Position numbers and translations under genes: made by a program
The notes under the pieces: generated by a model
Seen by the model: the letters and a program-made list of their open reading frames with translations, nothing else
Databases searched by the model: none
Told to the model about the DNA's origin: nothing
Assembly (NCBI RefSeq): GCF_000003855.2
Contig: NW_003101669.1
Span: 748,795 to 812,794 of the forward strand
DNA: 64,000 nucleotides
From: Blastomyces gilchristii SLH14081
Lineage: Eukaryota > Ascomycota > Eurotiomycetes > Onygenales > Ajellomycetaceae
Direction: 5' to 3'
Part shown: positions 23,144 to 34,774 of the stretch, one piece after another
Position numbering within the stretch: position 1 is the first letter of the stretch
How the letters are laid out: each line of letters begins with the position of its first letter

Positions 23144-24931
23144 ATGGATGCACCCAGTTCCCAGCCTGCAACCATCGCGACCGCGCCCGAGACGGAAGGA
23201 TCCAAGAGACAGCGAAGGGATAGTTTGGTCTCCAATGACTCGCAAACAGCGTCAGAGTAAGTGAACAGCCTCCGGAGATTCACTCTTTCTTTTCGGTGGA
23301 AAAAGGATTATTCGTCTCTGACCCTTCGTTTCCTCCAGCTTTATCGATAGCCAGCTACGCCTCGAGGCTGATGCGCGAGAAGCTCTACCATATGCAAGTA
23401 GCCCGTCTACTTCATTATGTCACGTTCAACCCAGCTAATGATATACATTCAGTCCTTTGACTGTTGCACACAGCCTTTGGGTGCACTCCGTCAGAGTCTC
23501 TTCTCCTGCTTGACCTGCAATCCCCCACCCTCAGACCCTAACGAGCCATACAACTCCGCGGGCGTTTGCTACTCATGCTCCATCTCTTGCCATGGCGAGC
23601 ACACACTCGTCGAGCTATTCAGCAAGCGTAATTTTGTATGCGATTGTGGAACGACCCGGTTCCCATCCACATCACCCTGCTTCCTACGACTTTCCAGCAC
23701 AGGAACCAAGGGCGTCCATTCGGAGAAACCCGCGCCGGGCAACAAGTATAATGGCAACTTTCGGAATATCTTCTGTGGATGCGAGGAATCGTATGACCCA
23801 CACCAGGAGAAGGGAACGATGTTCCAGTGCCTTGGCCTGGGAACTGTTGAAAACGGAGGTTGCGGTGAAGATTGGTACCATCCTGAGTGTCTCCTGAGTC
23901 TTCCACGTAATTGGGCAGAGGGTGTGAAAGAGGAGCCTCGAGCGGAAACCGATGACAAGGAACCTCAGCAGCAGCAGCAGAATGGAAATGGTGAAATCGC
24001 AGCGCCCGCCCCTACCGATGAAGAAGCAGAGGAGGAACCACCCCTACCTCCAGGTTTTCCCGATGAGGATGATTTTGAGACCTTCATTTGCTACAAATGT
24101 GTAGATGCTAACCCCTGGCTAAAGAGATATGCTGGAACGCCCGGATTTTTACCAGCAGTGTACAGAAAAGGAGCGTCTGTACAAAATGTTTCAAACGGAA
24201 ATGCCACAGCAGAAACAACCAGAGAGCCCGGCGAGGATACATCGTCAACAAATTCAAAGAAGCACGAACTTGAGGATAATTCAGACGACGAGCGCAAGAC
24301 AAAGAGGCAGAAAGAGGAGACATCAACGACGTCGACCTCAGACCCACAAGTGAAAGCCACGGAACCTACTAAACACAAACACGAGTCACTCCCAGCGAAT
24401 GCCCCCACAGGCACATTCTCCCTCTTCCTCAAAGAAGATTTCCGCGACTACTTGTGTCACTGCCCATCCTGTTTCCCCAACCTAGTCCCTCATCCTCAGC
24501 TCCGCGAGGAAGAGGAGACATACGAACCTCCACTCTCCGAGGCAGGAGACGACGCCAACGGCAATGGTAGCAATCACACAGGAAGTCTTCTTGATCGCGG
24601 AGAAGCAGCGCTAAGCAACATGGACCGTGTGCGTGCAATTGAGGGAGTAATGGTATATAACCACTTGAAGGACAAGGTGAAGGCTTTTCTGAAGCCATTC
24701 GCTGAGAGTGGACAGGCGGTTGGGGCTGAGGATATTAAGGCATATTTTGAAAGACTCAGAGGAGATGACCATGCGATTAAAGAGGCAGGGGGTGCGGCGT
24801 CAGCTTCTCTGTTGTCCAATGACGGAGATGGTGAGAATGGTGGGGGTAGTAATCGGAGGGAGCAGAGTGGTGAGTTAACTATACATTTGACTTGGGTGAG
24901 AGATTCTAACGTACTCTGTATAGGTTACTGA
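23144..24931 (+). CDS. UBR-box/PHD-finger protein, UBR7/Mlo2 type, 530 aa
   Basis: Four exons: 23144-23256, 23339-23393, 23453-24869 and 24924-24931. Intron 2 has a GC donor (TAT/GCAAGT, 23394) and AG acceptor, giving PY/SFDCCTQPLGALRQSL, the conserved join of the family. A UBR-type zinc domain covers roughly residues 60-125 (CYSCSISCHGEHTLVELF, FVCDCG). A PHD-like zinc finger covers roughly 160-205 (CLGLGTVENGGCGEDWYHPEC). A low-complexity Glu/Gln/Pro stretch and a basic patch (KTKRQK) follow, and another Cys-rich segment (DYLCHCPSCFPNL) lies near residue 385. Human UBR7 is reported as an E3 ligase for histone H2B; S. pombe Mlo2 is the related yeast protein. Nuclear ubiquitin-ligase function is inferred by family. 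Confidence 0.88.
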
Positions 24932-25907
24932 CTCGATTAATGGAACATCTGCAAAATCTTTCTAATTTTGTATTTCCTATCTTCTGGGCGGAGCAAGGTT
25001 TTTTTCCAGGTACAACACATCCGACGGACATGATTTATGGACCAACATTTTGAAGGTTCAGGGGGCGTTGGCTTTTGCTATCTCAGGCTTGCGGGTTTTA
25101 TTACAATTTCGGCAGGGTGTGCTGTGGGACGGCCTTTTTTTCTTTTCCTAGTTGGGCTATACATTCCATCATTGGATTATTTTATGAACACATCTCTCAA
25201 GGTGGAGTGTTTTTTTAACAATATAATATATTTTAAACGGTAACTGAGGGTGTATGCAAATTCAAATCTTCGCCTAAGCTTCTGAGATATGTCCAGCTGA
25301 AGCTCGAGGTCCTCCCCAGTCAATTCCTCCCTCATAAATCCGTACCTAGGTATGAGAGGATGATCACCTGACAAACATGACGTTACGAAGACTCAAAAAA
25401 CATCATTATTGCTCATCCCGCACCCACAATGGCATGAAGGAGAAAGATAAGAGTAAAAAGTCAAATTCATATGGCATCATAGCCGTATAGAAAACCCTAG
25501 GCCGTAGAGGGTAATAAAAAAAAAAAGAAACAACAAGCACAAACGAAAACGCGCGATTTGAACAACATTTCCGCACCGTAACTACCGGGCGGCGTAAGGG
25601 AAGCTGCTTCGAGACAAGGGAAATAAATAAAATAAAAAATAAAAAATAAAAAATAAAAAATAGACATGCTCATTCATCCCAATATGGGGGTATCATCAAA
25701 TATGCCGGAGGGAGCCATCATATCAAAACTGCCATTTCCCCTCCCTTCCCTTCCCTGCAAAAGCATATGCTCACAGGCCCTCAAAGATCCCATTTCCGGT
25801 CCAACCACCTCGCTATGAACATGGCATAGGAAACTCAAGAAATAGCCTCGCAGCCCGCAGCCCATCCACCAAAAGCAAAATAAAAACAGGCCCGAATCGC
25901 CGAGCGC
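24932..25907. other. Convergent intergenic region
   Basis: 3' flanks of the UBR7-like gene and the small ORF. An A-rich TAAAAAA tandem repeat lies at about 25,620-25,662. No gene recognised. Confidence 0.5.
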
Positions 25908-26033
25908 TCACTTAAAGCACAGGCAGCGGCCGATTCTGAAGGTCCATGGAGCCCTGCGTACGCCGTGGCGGTCGACGGTGACGCCGGTGGAAATGTGCTT
26001 GCCCCCGATGCGCTTTGAGTAGAAGAAAGGCAT
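25908..26033 (-). CDS. Small ORF, 41 aa, basic with a CLC tail
   Basis: The ATG follows a run of nine A (minus strand), and the frame closes after 42 codons. The peptide begins MPFFYSKRIGGKHISTG and ends FRIGRCLCFK. It has 11 Lys/Arg, three Gly pairs or singles in turn-like positions, and two cysteines near the end. No signal peptide or membrane segment. I do not recognise a family. The compact, well-composed reading and the Arg/Gly pattern make it more credible than a random ORF, but there is no independent support in this window. Confidence 0.4.
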   Translation of the reverse strand: MPFFYSKRIGGKHISTGVTVDRHGVRRAPWTFRIGRCLCFK

Positions 26034-27409
26034 GGTTTTTTTTTCGTGATTTCTCTTATCTGGTAGTTGTCTGTAGGGCGATGATAGGTCGGACGGTACG
26101 CTGTACGAGGTTTGGGGGCTGTCTTTAGGTCTCTGGTTGGTTTGGACTATGACCGGTCTGTTGAAGAGATGGATATGTTGCAGATGTCAGCGGTGCGAGG
26201 TGGAAGATGGATTAAATAGTTAACTGTTTTGGCAGAGTTGAACTTGAGTTCGACGATGGCGGGAGTTGAGCCGCTGAACCAGAAAGGCTGAGCGGAGTTC
26301 CTGGCTAAGGTCCTTTTGAATAGTTTTCATTTGCCGCCGAACAGGAAAACGCAAGTATTTTTAACTTCGAATCTAATTTCAGAATGCTGTGGACGAATAT
26401 CTACGCACAAGCTGTCATTCGCTGGGTAGTCTCAGGATGGGGCGGCTATGAAGTTAGATTTGAACAACGCAGGGGAGAAGCTACAACTCTTTTTATGGCG
26501 GCTTCCTCAGGGTGAATGACATACATACATACAGTCATGAAGTGAAGGGAACTTCCAGTTCCAATAAATAATGATCAATGACTGTTTCCAACAAGGAACA
26601 AAGATCAATTTTCGCCGCCCTGTTTCCGGCAAAGAAAACCGAACCAGCCAGTCTTCTCAGCCACAAGCGATGCGTCACCGCCAGGATCAACCTCTGTGGC
26701 GATTTCTCACATGGAGACAAGCATAACAGAAGCACTAGTATTCCACGGCCCATTCCGCACGACGAATCAAGTATATGATACTGGGCCCAGCCGTCTACTT
26801 GGCGCTGCAGAGTGGACAAGCAGATGCAAAAAACGAAAAACCAGTCAAAGCTCTAGAACTCGCCTGAGGTGAATGAGCGGTAGAGGAGCGACCACGCACG
26901 AGGTGTCGGAGGCTTTATTCAGATATGTCACAGCACTTCATGATTACGATGATGCTCTAGCACTGATGCGTTGCTTGGGCAGGGCAGAATTGGGAATTGA
27001 GAATTGGGTTCCGGGTTGAAATCCCAGGGTACGGCCTACAATAGTCTACTCAAAGCTTTTATCTTGATGGTTCTTGCATAGAGACCGGGTCTGTTACGTG
27101 TACTGCACTACTCAACCCCAGATCATTCTGTTGTTGTGCTTCGATTCCCTTTGTAGGAGGTGTGAACGGATGACAGAACCCAGCTACATGGCATCTTTAG
27201 ATTTAGGAAAGAAGTAGTTATTCTTTGGTGTCAAGAATGCATGTGCAAGATCAGATCATTGCGCATCGAAAATACCAAGCCCCAAAACTGGAAGAAATCC
27301 ATCAAAGATAACAGTAAAGCAAGCCCAAGGTATGTGCCACCAACTACGCCCAACCATAAAATTATAACACCTAATATGAACCGAATTGGAGTTGTGTGTT
27401 CCCATGCAT
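26034..27409. other. Intergenic region
   Basis: Upstream of the small ORF and downstream of SSN3. No gene recognised; short overlapping frames on both strands look random. Confidence 0.5.
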
Positions 27410-29024
27410 TTATCCTTCTTTATGTCGTTTTGCTGCTCTGGAAGTCAAGGTATCATCCGGGAGCCCACTCCTTTTCGTACCCGGCAAACTGCTTGTCCGG
27501 ATATCATTGTCATCCTGGCTAACTCGTCGGTTCGGATATTTCCCTGCGAAACCCTCAAAGCAATTCGCGGTCACGGGGGTACCAATCGAGAAATATGGAT
27601 GTTTCAGCGCCTCTTCGGCGGTTAGGCGCTTCTTGGGATCGTATTCTAAAAGGCGGGAAAGAAGGTCAAACCCTTCCCTTCCAGGAGACCCGGATGGAGA
27701 TGATGGATATCCCGCGGCCTTGACACACGCATGATACCACGCCTCCAAGTTTGATAGCTTGCTCAGGTGGCCGCCGCCACGTGATAAAACTAATGTCTGA
27801 AGCTGCGCGTACTCTGGCATTGAGGTAAGACCGGGCCAGGCTTCCTTGCTTGGTATTCCCAGAATTTCAATGATCTTGAGCATTTGATTACGCTGAAAGG
27901 GTACCGTTTTTTTGCTGTCCATCTTGGCTTCTTCTCCTTTAAATATAGGGCGCAGTGAGAGTAATTCCGCAAATATGCAGCCAACTGCCCAGAGGTCGAT
28001 AGCAGGCGTATAATGTCGGCTCCCAAGTAATAATTCAGGCGCCCGGTACCAGATTGTCACAACAACTTTGTCGCCGGAGAAGAGGGAATTGAGAGGTTTG
28101 TAAAATAGACGCGCAAGACCGAGATCGCCAATACGGACCGCGCCAGTCGATGTAACTAGAATATTTGCAGGTTTAAGATCTCGGTGCAAAACCCAATTAC
28201 TATGGAGATACAGCAGCCCGTTCAGAAGTTGGAATAATATCGATTTTACCATAGGAGCAGGTATGGGATGTCGTTGAGGTTGTGTGTGGTGGTGGATAAT
28301 CTGTAGGAGATCGTGTTCTGTATATTCAAAGACCATGAAGATACATTTGTCTTCGAGAATTATCTCTTCTAGATGAACAACATTCGCATGCGATAACTCA
28401 GAACATAGTGCCATTTCTCGAATCGCTGACTGAGATAGGCCCGTATACTGTATTATTTCCCCTTCCTTGTCGGGTTTGAACCTATGGTTGTCAGCCTCGG
28501 TAAACATTCGTAAGTCACGGAATTGCGTGTACAAACTTTTTAATGGCAAACTCCCGCTTCTGACCATTTCTACCGATGGCCTTGTAAACTCGTCCATAGG
28601 TGCCACTGCTGATGAATCCGACGATGTGGTACTTCTCCCGAATGTGAACTTTGCTAGCATAACCAACCCCAGGCGACTTTTTTGGCTCCAGCGTATCTGC
28701 GCATGATATTCTAGTAAGTATCAATTTTAACAGGAAACTCGAATGACACAAACCAACAGCGCTGCTCGATATGCCTCCGGTTTGCCGATTGAGCTTTGAC
28801 ACAGAGCGGAACCAACATGGAACTTAAATGGAAATAGTGGGTCGGGTCAAAGAAGCCAGGGTAAGCCAACAAGCCCTAAGAGCAAAAGGACACAGTTTAA
28901 AAATGAAAAACAGAATGACCTCGACATCAACGTCAAGAGGAGAGGAAACCAGAAATAAAGTAAGGTTACCTCGTAATACGCTGGCTCTCAAGGAGCTTAT
29001 ATCGTGAAAACTGCGCTTTGACAT
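27410..29024 (-). CDS. SSN3: Cyclin-dependent kinase 8 homologue of the Mediator complex, 428 aa
   Basis: Catalytic subunit of the Mediator CDK8 module, which modifies RNA polymerase II transcription. Exons: 28970-29024, 28537-28696 and 27410-28481. The joins give VLR/DTLEPKK and AIKK/FKPDKEGE. The first intron is long for this genome (273 nt). Kinase motifs: glycine loop SSGTYGRVYKA, catalytic lysine in FAIKKF, cyclin-contact helix GLSQSAIREMAL, HRDLKPANIL, DLG in place of the usual DFG, and TIWYRAPELLLG. The insert GEEAKMDSKKTVPFQRNQ is typical of fungal SSN3. It ends PGTKRSGLPDD and a basic tail, as in Aspergillus SSN3. The N-terminus MSKRSFHDISSL was chosen because exon 1 supplies an ATG, a good donor and the right phase; a nearer exon would need a GTG start. 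Confidence 0.93.
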
Positions 29025-29418
29025 TTCGGGAAGGCAGAAATTGGGTTAATAACAGGGAAAAATTTGGCGGATAGAATAAAATGCGAGAGACACGGAAGTC
29101 CATATAAGGAGTTATGCAAGACTGAAGAAAGAAATATTCAGAAATATAATAGGGCACCAAGTTGAACTTTGTAAGAAGCAAGAAGCTGGTGTCTCCTTAA
29201 AAGGCCCAAACCTAAAATTTAACTTCGAGGCTGAAATTTGAAAGGGCATGAACCGGCAGCTGGAAATCGACCGCGTTCCACTGGGGAGAATTGCGCAACC
29301 AAGCAAATAGAGAATAAGTGGATCGAGGGCAAAGTGGAGGCAACAGGTGAGGCAGGTGAACTTGAGAGGGATGATTTCGGTGAGGAGCCGGGCATATAAG
29401 GCGTAAAAGAGAATAATA

Positions 29419-29592
29419 TCAATTACCATCAAAAGCTGCTTGCACACTCCTCTTCAAGCCCAGTGAGGGATTGCCATTGTTATTATTATTCAACGCACCG
29501 GCCGAAGATCTGGAAGCGTGGGTCGATCTTGCAGACGCCGCATCAGACAACGAACCTCCGCCGGCGGAGTGCGGCGGGTTACTGAGGCTCAT
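29419..29592 (-). CDS. Possible first exon or small ORF, unknown product
   Basis: Begins MSLSNPPHSAGGGSLSD and continues Ser/Ala-rich, then an Asn run, then LGLKRSVQAAFD. A GTAATT that could be a donor lies at 29426, just before the stop. The Ser/Asn-rich composition looks like the disordered N-terminus of a fungal protein, but I found no following exon before SSN3 starts. Could also be transcribed leader of SSN3. Confidence 0.2.
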   Translation of the reverse strand: MSLSNPPHSAGGGSLSDAASARSTHASRSSAGALNNNNNGNPSLGLKRSVQAAFDGN

Positions 29593-29675
29593 TGCGGATT
29601 GGTAACGGACCGGACCTAGGGCGTGTCAGTGGTCTGAGATCTGGCCGAAACTCCCGCGCCACGATAGATTTGTTT

Positions 29676-29704
29676 TGGGGGGGTGGGGGGCGGCCGCGGG
29701 GGGC
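29676..29704 (+). repeat. Clustered G-runs
   Basis: Runs of seven, six and six G separated by T and CGGCCGC. Three long tracts plus a GG could fold as a G-quadruplex on the plus strand. No function known. Confidence 0.5.
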
Positions 29705-30889
29705 TAATGTTTAGCGGGGTCTCGTACTTATCATGCCCCAACGGGGTTCAGCGACTGCGGGGATAGATGCATGGTGATACCTAGGTGCCCAGTAGCAGGG
29801 TGTTGATCAGGGATGATTAATGTTCATGGGATAGATGGGAAACCGAATGCGTCTTGTTGAAGATCTTGTATCGCCATGTTCGTTTGCTGCGTTGGCGTCG
29901 AGCAGCTCAAGGGTGTTGCCTATCCGGTCATGTGACCAGTCTGGGCATCCATCCATCCCAGGGCTCAAAGCGTATCCATCCATCCAGCCCCTTGACAGCA
30001 AACTAGTATATAGCTTCTCCTCTTGAAAATGGGGACGGGGTGGGTGATGTAGCCCGCCGTCAAGCTACAGGCTACGTGTTCTTACTCCCATTTTTTTGGA
30101 ATCCTTTTTAGGCTTTATGCGGGCTACGAAACCAAGGGATTGCGGTACCCTTGGCTGGCTTATTTCTACCTTGTTGATAGGCAGGATTCAGATTTTTCCA
30201 AGCTGGCTTGAACCGAACGACATTCTCGCAGAAAAATAATATTTTTATTTATTCTCACTGGCGGCTTTGGCGGACCAATTATCGACACACCTCATATGCT
30301 CGTACCCTCGTGGAGCTTTCGGACACATCTCGGTGACATACATACAGCGTAGTACTCGGTAGCGTTTCAGGAGGCGACTATTAAAAGCCCTTAGTCTTTT
30401 TAAGGTTCAAAAAGTGTCATTAGCAGATTAACGCTGCTGATTCTACGCATCGTAAGCCCACTCCAAACTAAGCACCAAACATATTAGTTCCCTAAGTTTG
30501 GGGGATACTATATTAAGACATTTCGAGCTTACTTGGTCATTTTAACTAGCGCTCAGCTCAAACTTCCCTTGGGGGTGGTTTTGCGGTTTAACTAAGAATA
30601 GCCTAACCACCACGGGAGATCACTCAAAGGTAGTCCTTTTGGGGAGGAGACGATAAGAAGTTGCCAATCTGTCGAATTCGAGATGTTCAACGTGTTCTCA
30701 CCGAGTTCGCTATCTCGTCTAGATATAGCATGGAACATCCGCTCCTCGAAGGGGATGAATCTGATTCAGAATTTTCCCAGCAGTTAATACTTATCAGCCA
30801 GCCGACCTGGATCGGGGAAATTTTAGAGAGAGAGCGCTTCAAGTCCCCAAACCAAACCCTATTTGATAATCTGACTGCTCGAATTCAAG

Positions 30890-31776
30890 ATGGAACATAA
30901 CTCGGAAAATACGCCGCTTCTCGTCGATGCCAATGCTGAGTCTCCAGATGCAAACACACAAACCAACATTCCGTTGATGCGCAACTCGACTGCGGAAGCC
31001 TTTCACATGACATTGGCTCTAACATGGCTTTCTCTCGCTCTCTCGGTGTTGGCTTTCGCCTTCACATTTACCGTTTTACTAGGGATCCACGCCTTCTGGC
31101 GTGACTCTCATATAGACTGGACAGTCAGAGAAAGTTGCGCTTGGATGATGATACTGGTAACTATATTAGCTCTCTCAAAAAGTCATGTTAGGAAATAATA
31201 TGTGACATCGAAATGCTTACTTCTGTCCATCGCCTTCTCATTAGGGCATATGCACGGCTTTGATCAGCTTCTTCAATTTAGTCTGCTTGTATCTGCGCCG
31301 GGGGAGAGCGATGCCACTGGTTTTTAACTTAGTTATCGACATCATTGTTGTTTTCTACTCCTTTGGCTGTACCATCACGGGCTTGATAGAAAACTACTCA
31401 TGGTGTGAATGGGACTGCGATGACAGCAACACGAGAATGATCCAAATAGTGGCTGGAATTGGCCTAAGCTTCGGGTTGGGATTGGGGTAAAACATCTATC
31501 CGATGTCACCTGCGACGAATCTGTGCTGATAACTGTTACACATCTAGGATCACCCATTTGGTTCTATTCTTGATGCGATGTACGCGTACAATCCGTTGGT
31601 TAATTGAGTGGAGACGAAACGGTTCAATGCCATCTTTTCAAATACCCACCGGGCAGTTCACAGTGGAAATCACATTCAGATTATTAAGGCAGGATAATGC
31701 TAATGTACTCGAATCCACGAACAGAGGGACAAGATCCGAAAATATTACGGCAGAGGCGAACCGGGAGCTCATATAA
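30890..31776 (+). CDS. Polytopic membrane protein of unknown function, 245 aa
   Basis: Three exons: 30890-31156, 31245-31486 and 31548-31776; joins read MMIL/GICTALISFF and GLG/ITHLVLF. Four membrane segments are visible, at about residues 42-68, 83-103, 115-135 and 155-178. The N-terminus carries ENTPLL, which fits an acidic dileucine sorting signal, so an endosomal or vacuolar membrane is possible. A WCEWDCDD loop between segments 3 and 4 is acidic and has two cysteines. No family recognised. An upstream frame starting at 30730 (MEHPLLEGDESDSEF) overlaps the start codon and resembles this protein's own N-terminus. Confidence 0.65.
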
Positions 31777-32367
31777 TTAGCATCTTGAAGGCAGTATATA
31801 TTCAACCTTAACCCCCTACTGCTTGGTTATTATTATAACACTTGGTCATCAAACGTAGGATAGAAAAAGAGTTGCTGGTTCAGGCAGAGCAATGGTTAAC
31901 GCTATTTGCTTTTTCTCGCCAGATAATATAATAAAAGGCCACTGCGCCAGAAAAAATCTTGTCTTCTCTCCTCTTTCCGTGCTCTCTGATAGAAGGCTAA
32001 TGGCATTGCACCGCCCGTTGACCAGGCGGCATTGGAGAAGGAGCAGGGACAGTGAGCAATCGGTTTGAAATGCTGCAATCCCTTCAAATTGAAACGTTAA
32101 TGTACTGCAAAATGAGATTTTTGATATCATCGATAGAGAGAAACATAAGTTCCAGGCCATAACTATAACACTCTCATCGTTTTGAAAACTATTAAATACA
32201 ATACAAATGAGGCAATGAGATCATCATTCGAGTTCGAGTAGGACTGGCGGTATCATGTGATTATTCCCAAATGAGCCCCGCGCGCGCGGGTAACATGGTG
32301 GGCGATATGTTCTATTCCAAACGATCACTCACTATACATATATTTAATCCTTAATAAATAGTTTGAC
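31777..32367. other. Intergenic region
   Basis: Between two plus-strand genes; should hold the URC4 promoter. A CGCGCGCG run lies at 32,279-32,287. Nothing else recognised. Confidence 0.45.
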
Positions 32368-33863
32368 ATGGATTCAAAAGTCAAGTATCTTCTATCGCTA
32401 CGCGCCATTCGGGAGCGTGCAAAAATCGTGGAGGATGCCGCAAGAGCCGGGAAGTTAAACCACTTCGACCTACATGAAGATCGAATGGACGCAGTCGCAG
32501 ACTTTGTGAGTTCCATTATCAAGGTATGTCCGGAAAACCCACCAAACTATCGTTCAGCTCAAGGCGTGGGTTGGTGGGCGGCTTACGCTGACAATATCCG
32601 TCCAGCGGGATTTTGGCCCGGATAAATTCCATGAAATTCCCCCGCATGGGCGCTGGCAACACTTCGATGTTGGCAATATACCTCGCGTCGCGAATATCAT
32701 GCAAGATTGGAAGAAAGATAACTGTGATGATTATGAAATAACGCGTCGGCTTATCGACTTATTCTTTGTGTCTGTTCTCCTGGATGCTGGGGCCGGTGAC
32801 CAGTGGCGGTACATCGAGCCGGGGACGAACCGGACGTATGAGCGGAGCGAAGGCCTCGCAGTTGCGTCCTTGCATATGTTCAACTCGCTGGCTTTTGCTG
32901 CCGATAAGGCGGGAAAGGCTCCTCGGGTTGACGGTAAGTCACTGATGGCCTCGTTGAAAATGTTGACGTACTAATTTTGATATTTCTCGCAGGGAAGGGG
33001 CTGGAGCAGCTAACCACCGAGGTGCTAGCGGAAGGGTTTCAGGTCTCGGGCGGCAATCCGATGCTAGGAGTTGATTCCCGCGCAGCCTTGCTCAGAAGCT
33101 TAGGAAAATCACTGCTCTCTCATTCTGAAGTCTTTGGGATTCAAGGCCGCCCAGGCAATCTTGTTGGTATGCACATTCCATCCACACACTCGAAATTGCT
33201 GCAAGGAAACCGTGTTGAATGCATTATGTAGACTATATGGTGAAATCTGCCGGAAAGTCTTCAGAGCTTGATATTCTAGCATTTTGGGACATTCTTCAAA
33301 ACCTCCTGATCCCCGTCTGGCCCGAAGGCCGTACAACGGTTAACGGACATCCTATTGGTGACGCATGGCCATTGGGCGTTCTGCAGAAACAAAGGGGCTC
33401 TAATGATGGCAATCGCTCCGAATACATTCAACCATTTCACAAACTTACCCAGTGGCTCACTTACTCGCTAATGGTCCCGTTCCAGCGCGTGCTTGGCCTG
33501 CAATGGACCAACGCCGAGGCACTTACCGCATTGGCTGAATACCGCAACGGTGGCTTGTTTGTTGACTTGGGCGTTCTATCTCTTAAGAAAGAAGCGCTTG
33601 ATCGAGGGTTGAAAGCATCTGGGAGCGAACTGCCACAGTTCGAAGCAGGAGATGATGTTATCGTCGAATGGCGGGCTATGACCTTAGTGTTGATTGATAG
33701 GCTGTACAGCATGGTGCTATCTCGTACGAACGGTGTCCATCTCACTATGGCGCAGCTCCTTGAGGCGGGGACGTGGAAATCGGGTCGTGAAATAGCAGCA
33801 CAGCGTCGCCCAACCACCAAATCGAGTCCGATCGTTGTTAAAAGCGATGGTACAATTTTTTGA
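32368..33863 (+). CDS. URC4: Uracil catabolism protein URC4 (DUF1688), 429 aa
   Basis: Four exons: 32368-32523, 32606-32933, 32993-33166 and 33232-33863, with frames joining as IIK/RDFGPDKF, RVDG/KGLEQLT and GNLV/DYMVKSAG. DUF1688 landmarks include GRWQHFDVG, LLDAGAGDQWRY, the stretch FQVSGGNPMLGVDSRAALL, RPGNLVD, GDAWPLG and the C-terminal EAGTWKSGREIAAQRRP with SSPIVVKSDGTIF. Family members are about 400-450 residues, matching. URC4/urg3 acts in the URC pathway of pyrimidine breakdown described in Lachancea kluyveri; its exact reaction is not settled. No other URC gene is visible here, so it is not clustered with its pathway. Confidence 0.92.
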
Positions 33864-34774
33864 GTGATTATCCATCAATGACCAAATTTAAGTCATGAGA
33901 TTTCTCGTGCGGCTCGGTTGCTGGAGTCGATATTTTAGTCCGATAGGTTTGAAGCCTGTTAAAGAACAGAGGTCCAATAGAGAAATCAAAACTTCTTGAG
34001 GTGAAGAATAGTGTTGCGGGATACTTCGCACATTTCATCGAGCGGCAAAAGAACAAATAATAACAACGTCGGGGCTAGATCCTGCTTCATTAATTTCTCG
34101 AAAAGTGGTATTTTTATATAACTATGTTCAGTCAGAAAATATTTTTCATTATGCAGCGCTCTAGCTGCATGGCATAGTAGGTGGTTTAACTCGTTCTGCC
34201 CTGGCATGCCTCTATTGAATGAAGTATTTCTCGATAGGGCATATTGAATAGATATTCGGCTTGCTTCTACTACAAATATCTCTACCAGTAACAAGGAGTA
34301 GTCCGGAACTTAGACTATGATGCTTTTATAATGAGCTCACTTGCTTCCCAAAATTCTTACGGAGTAGTCGTCTTAAACGTGCCTGCTGCGGGTATATTTC
34401 ATTTCAATGCTGGAGTCCAAACATATCAAGCACTGCTGGCATCTTCAGAAAGCCAGCTATTCAACTCCAGAGAAGCCTATATTGGCACCACGAGAAACAA
34501 AGTGCAGCTCTTGGCACCACCTACCACCTTGATTGATCTGATTATTGAAGCAGTGATGCAGTCAGTAGTTAACTCTTTACATCAGATCTATATACTGTAG
34601 TTACATGTAAGATGTGGTTGAAATGTACACGGTGAGCTCTAACCTAGCCCTAACTAGGCTGTGTGGCTTGCTGCGTGCGGCTGCCAAGGTGCAACTCTAT
34701 CTCCCTGTTTCCGGATACTGAGATACTTGTGAATCCTATATGTCGAGAACCCCCCGAGTAACAGATTCAGCCGA
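33864..34774. other. Intergenic region
   Basis: Between URC4 and the sugar-transporter gene, both plus strand. No gene recognised. Confidence 0.5.

Larger units (their letters stand above)
29025..30889. other. Intergenic region upstream of SSN3
   Basis: Holds a possible short coding exon (29419-29592, listed separately), a G-run cluster near 29,680 and an upstream ORF overlapping the start of the next gene. Otherwise nothing recognised. Confidence 0.5.

Noticed and set aside
28736..28802. Alternative first exon of SSN3 beginning with GTG
   Set aside because: No in-frame ATG precedes it. The exon at 28970-29024 gives an ATG, a good donor and the right phase.
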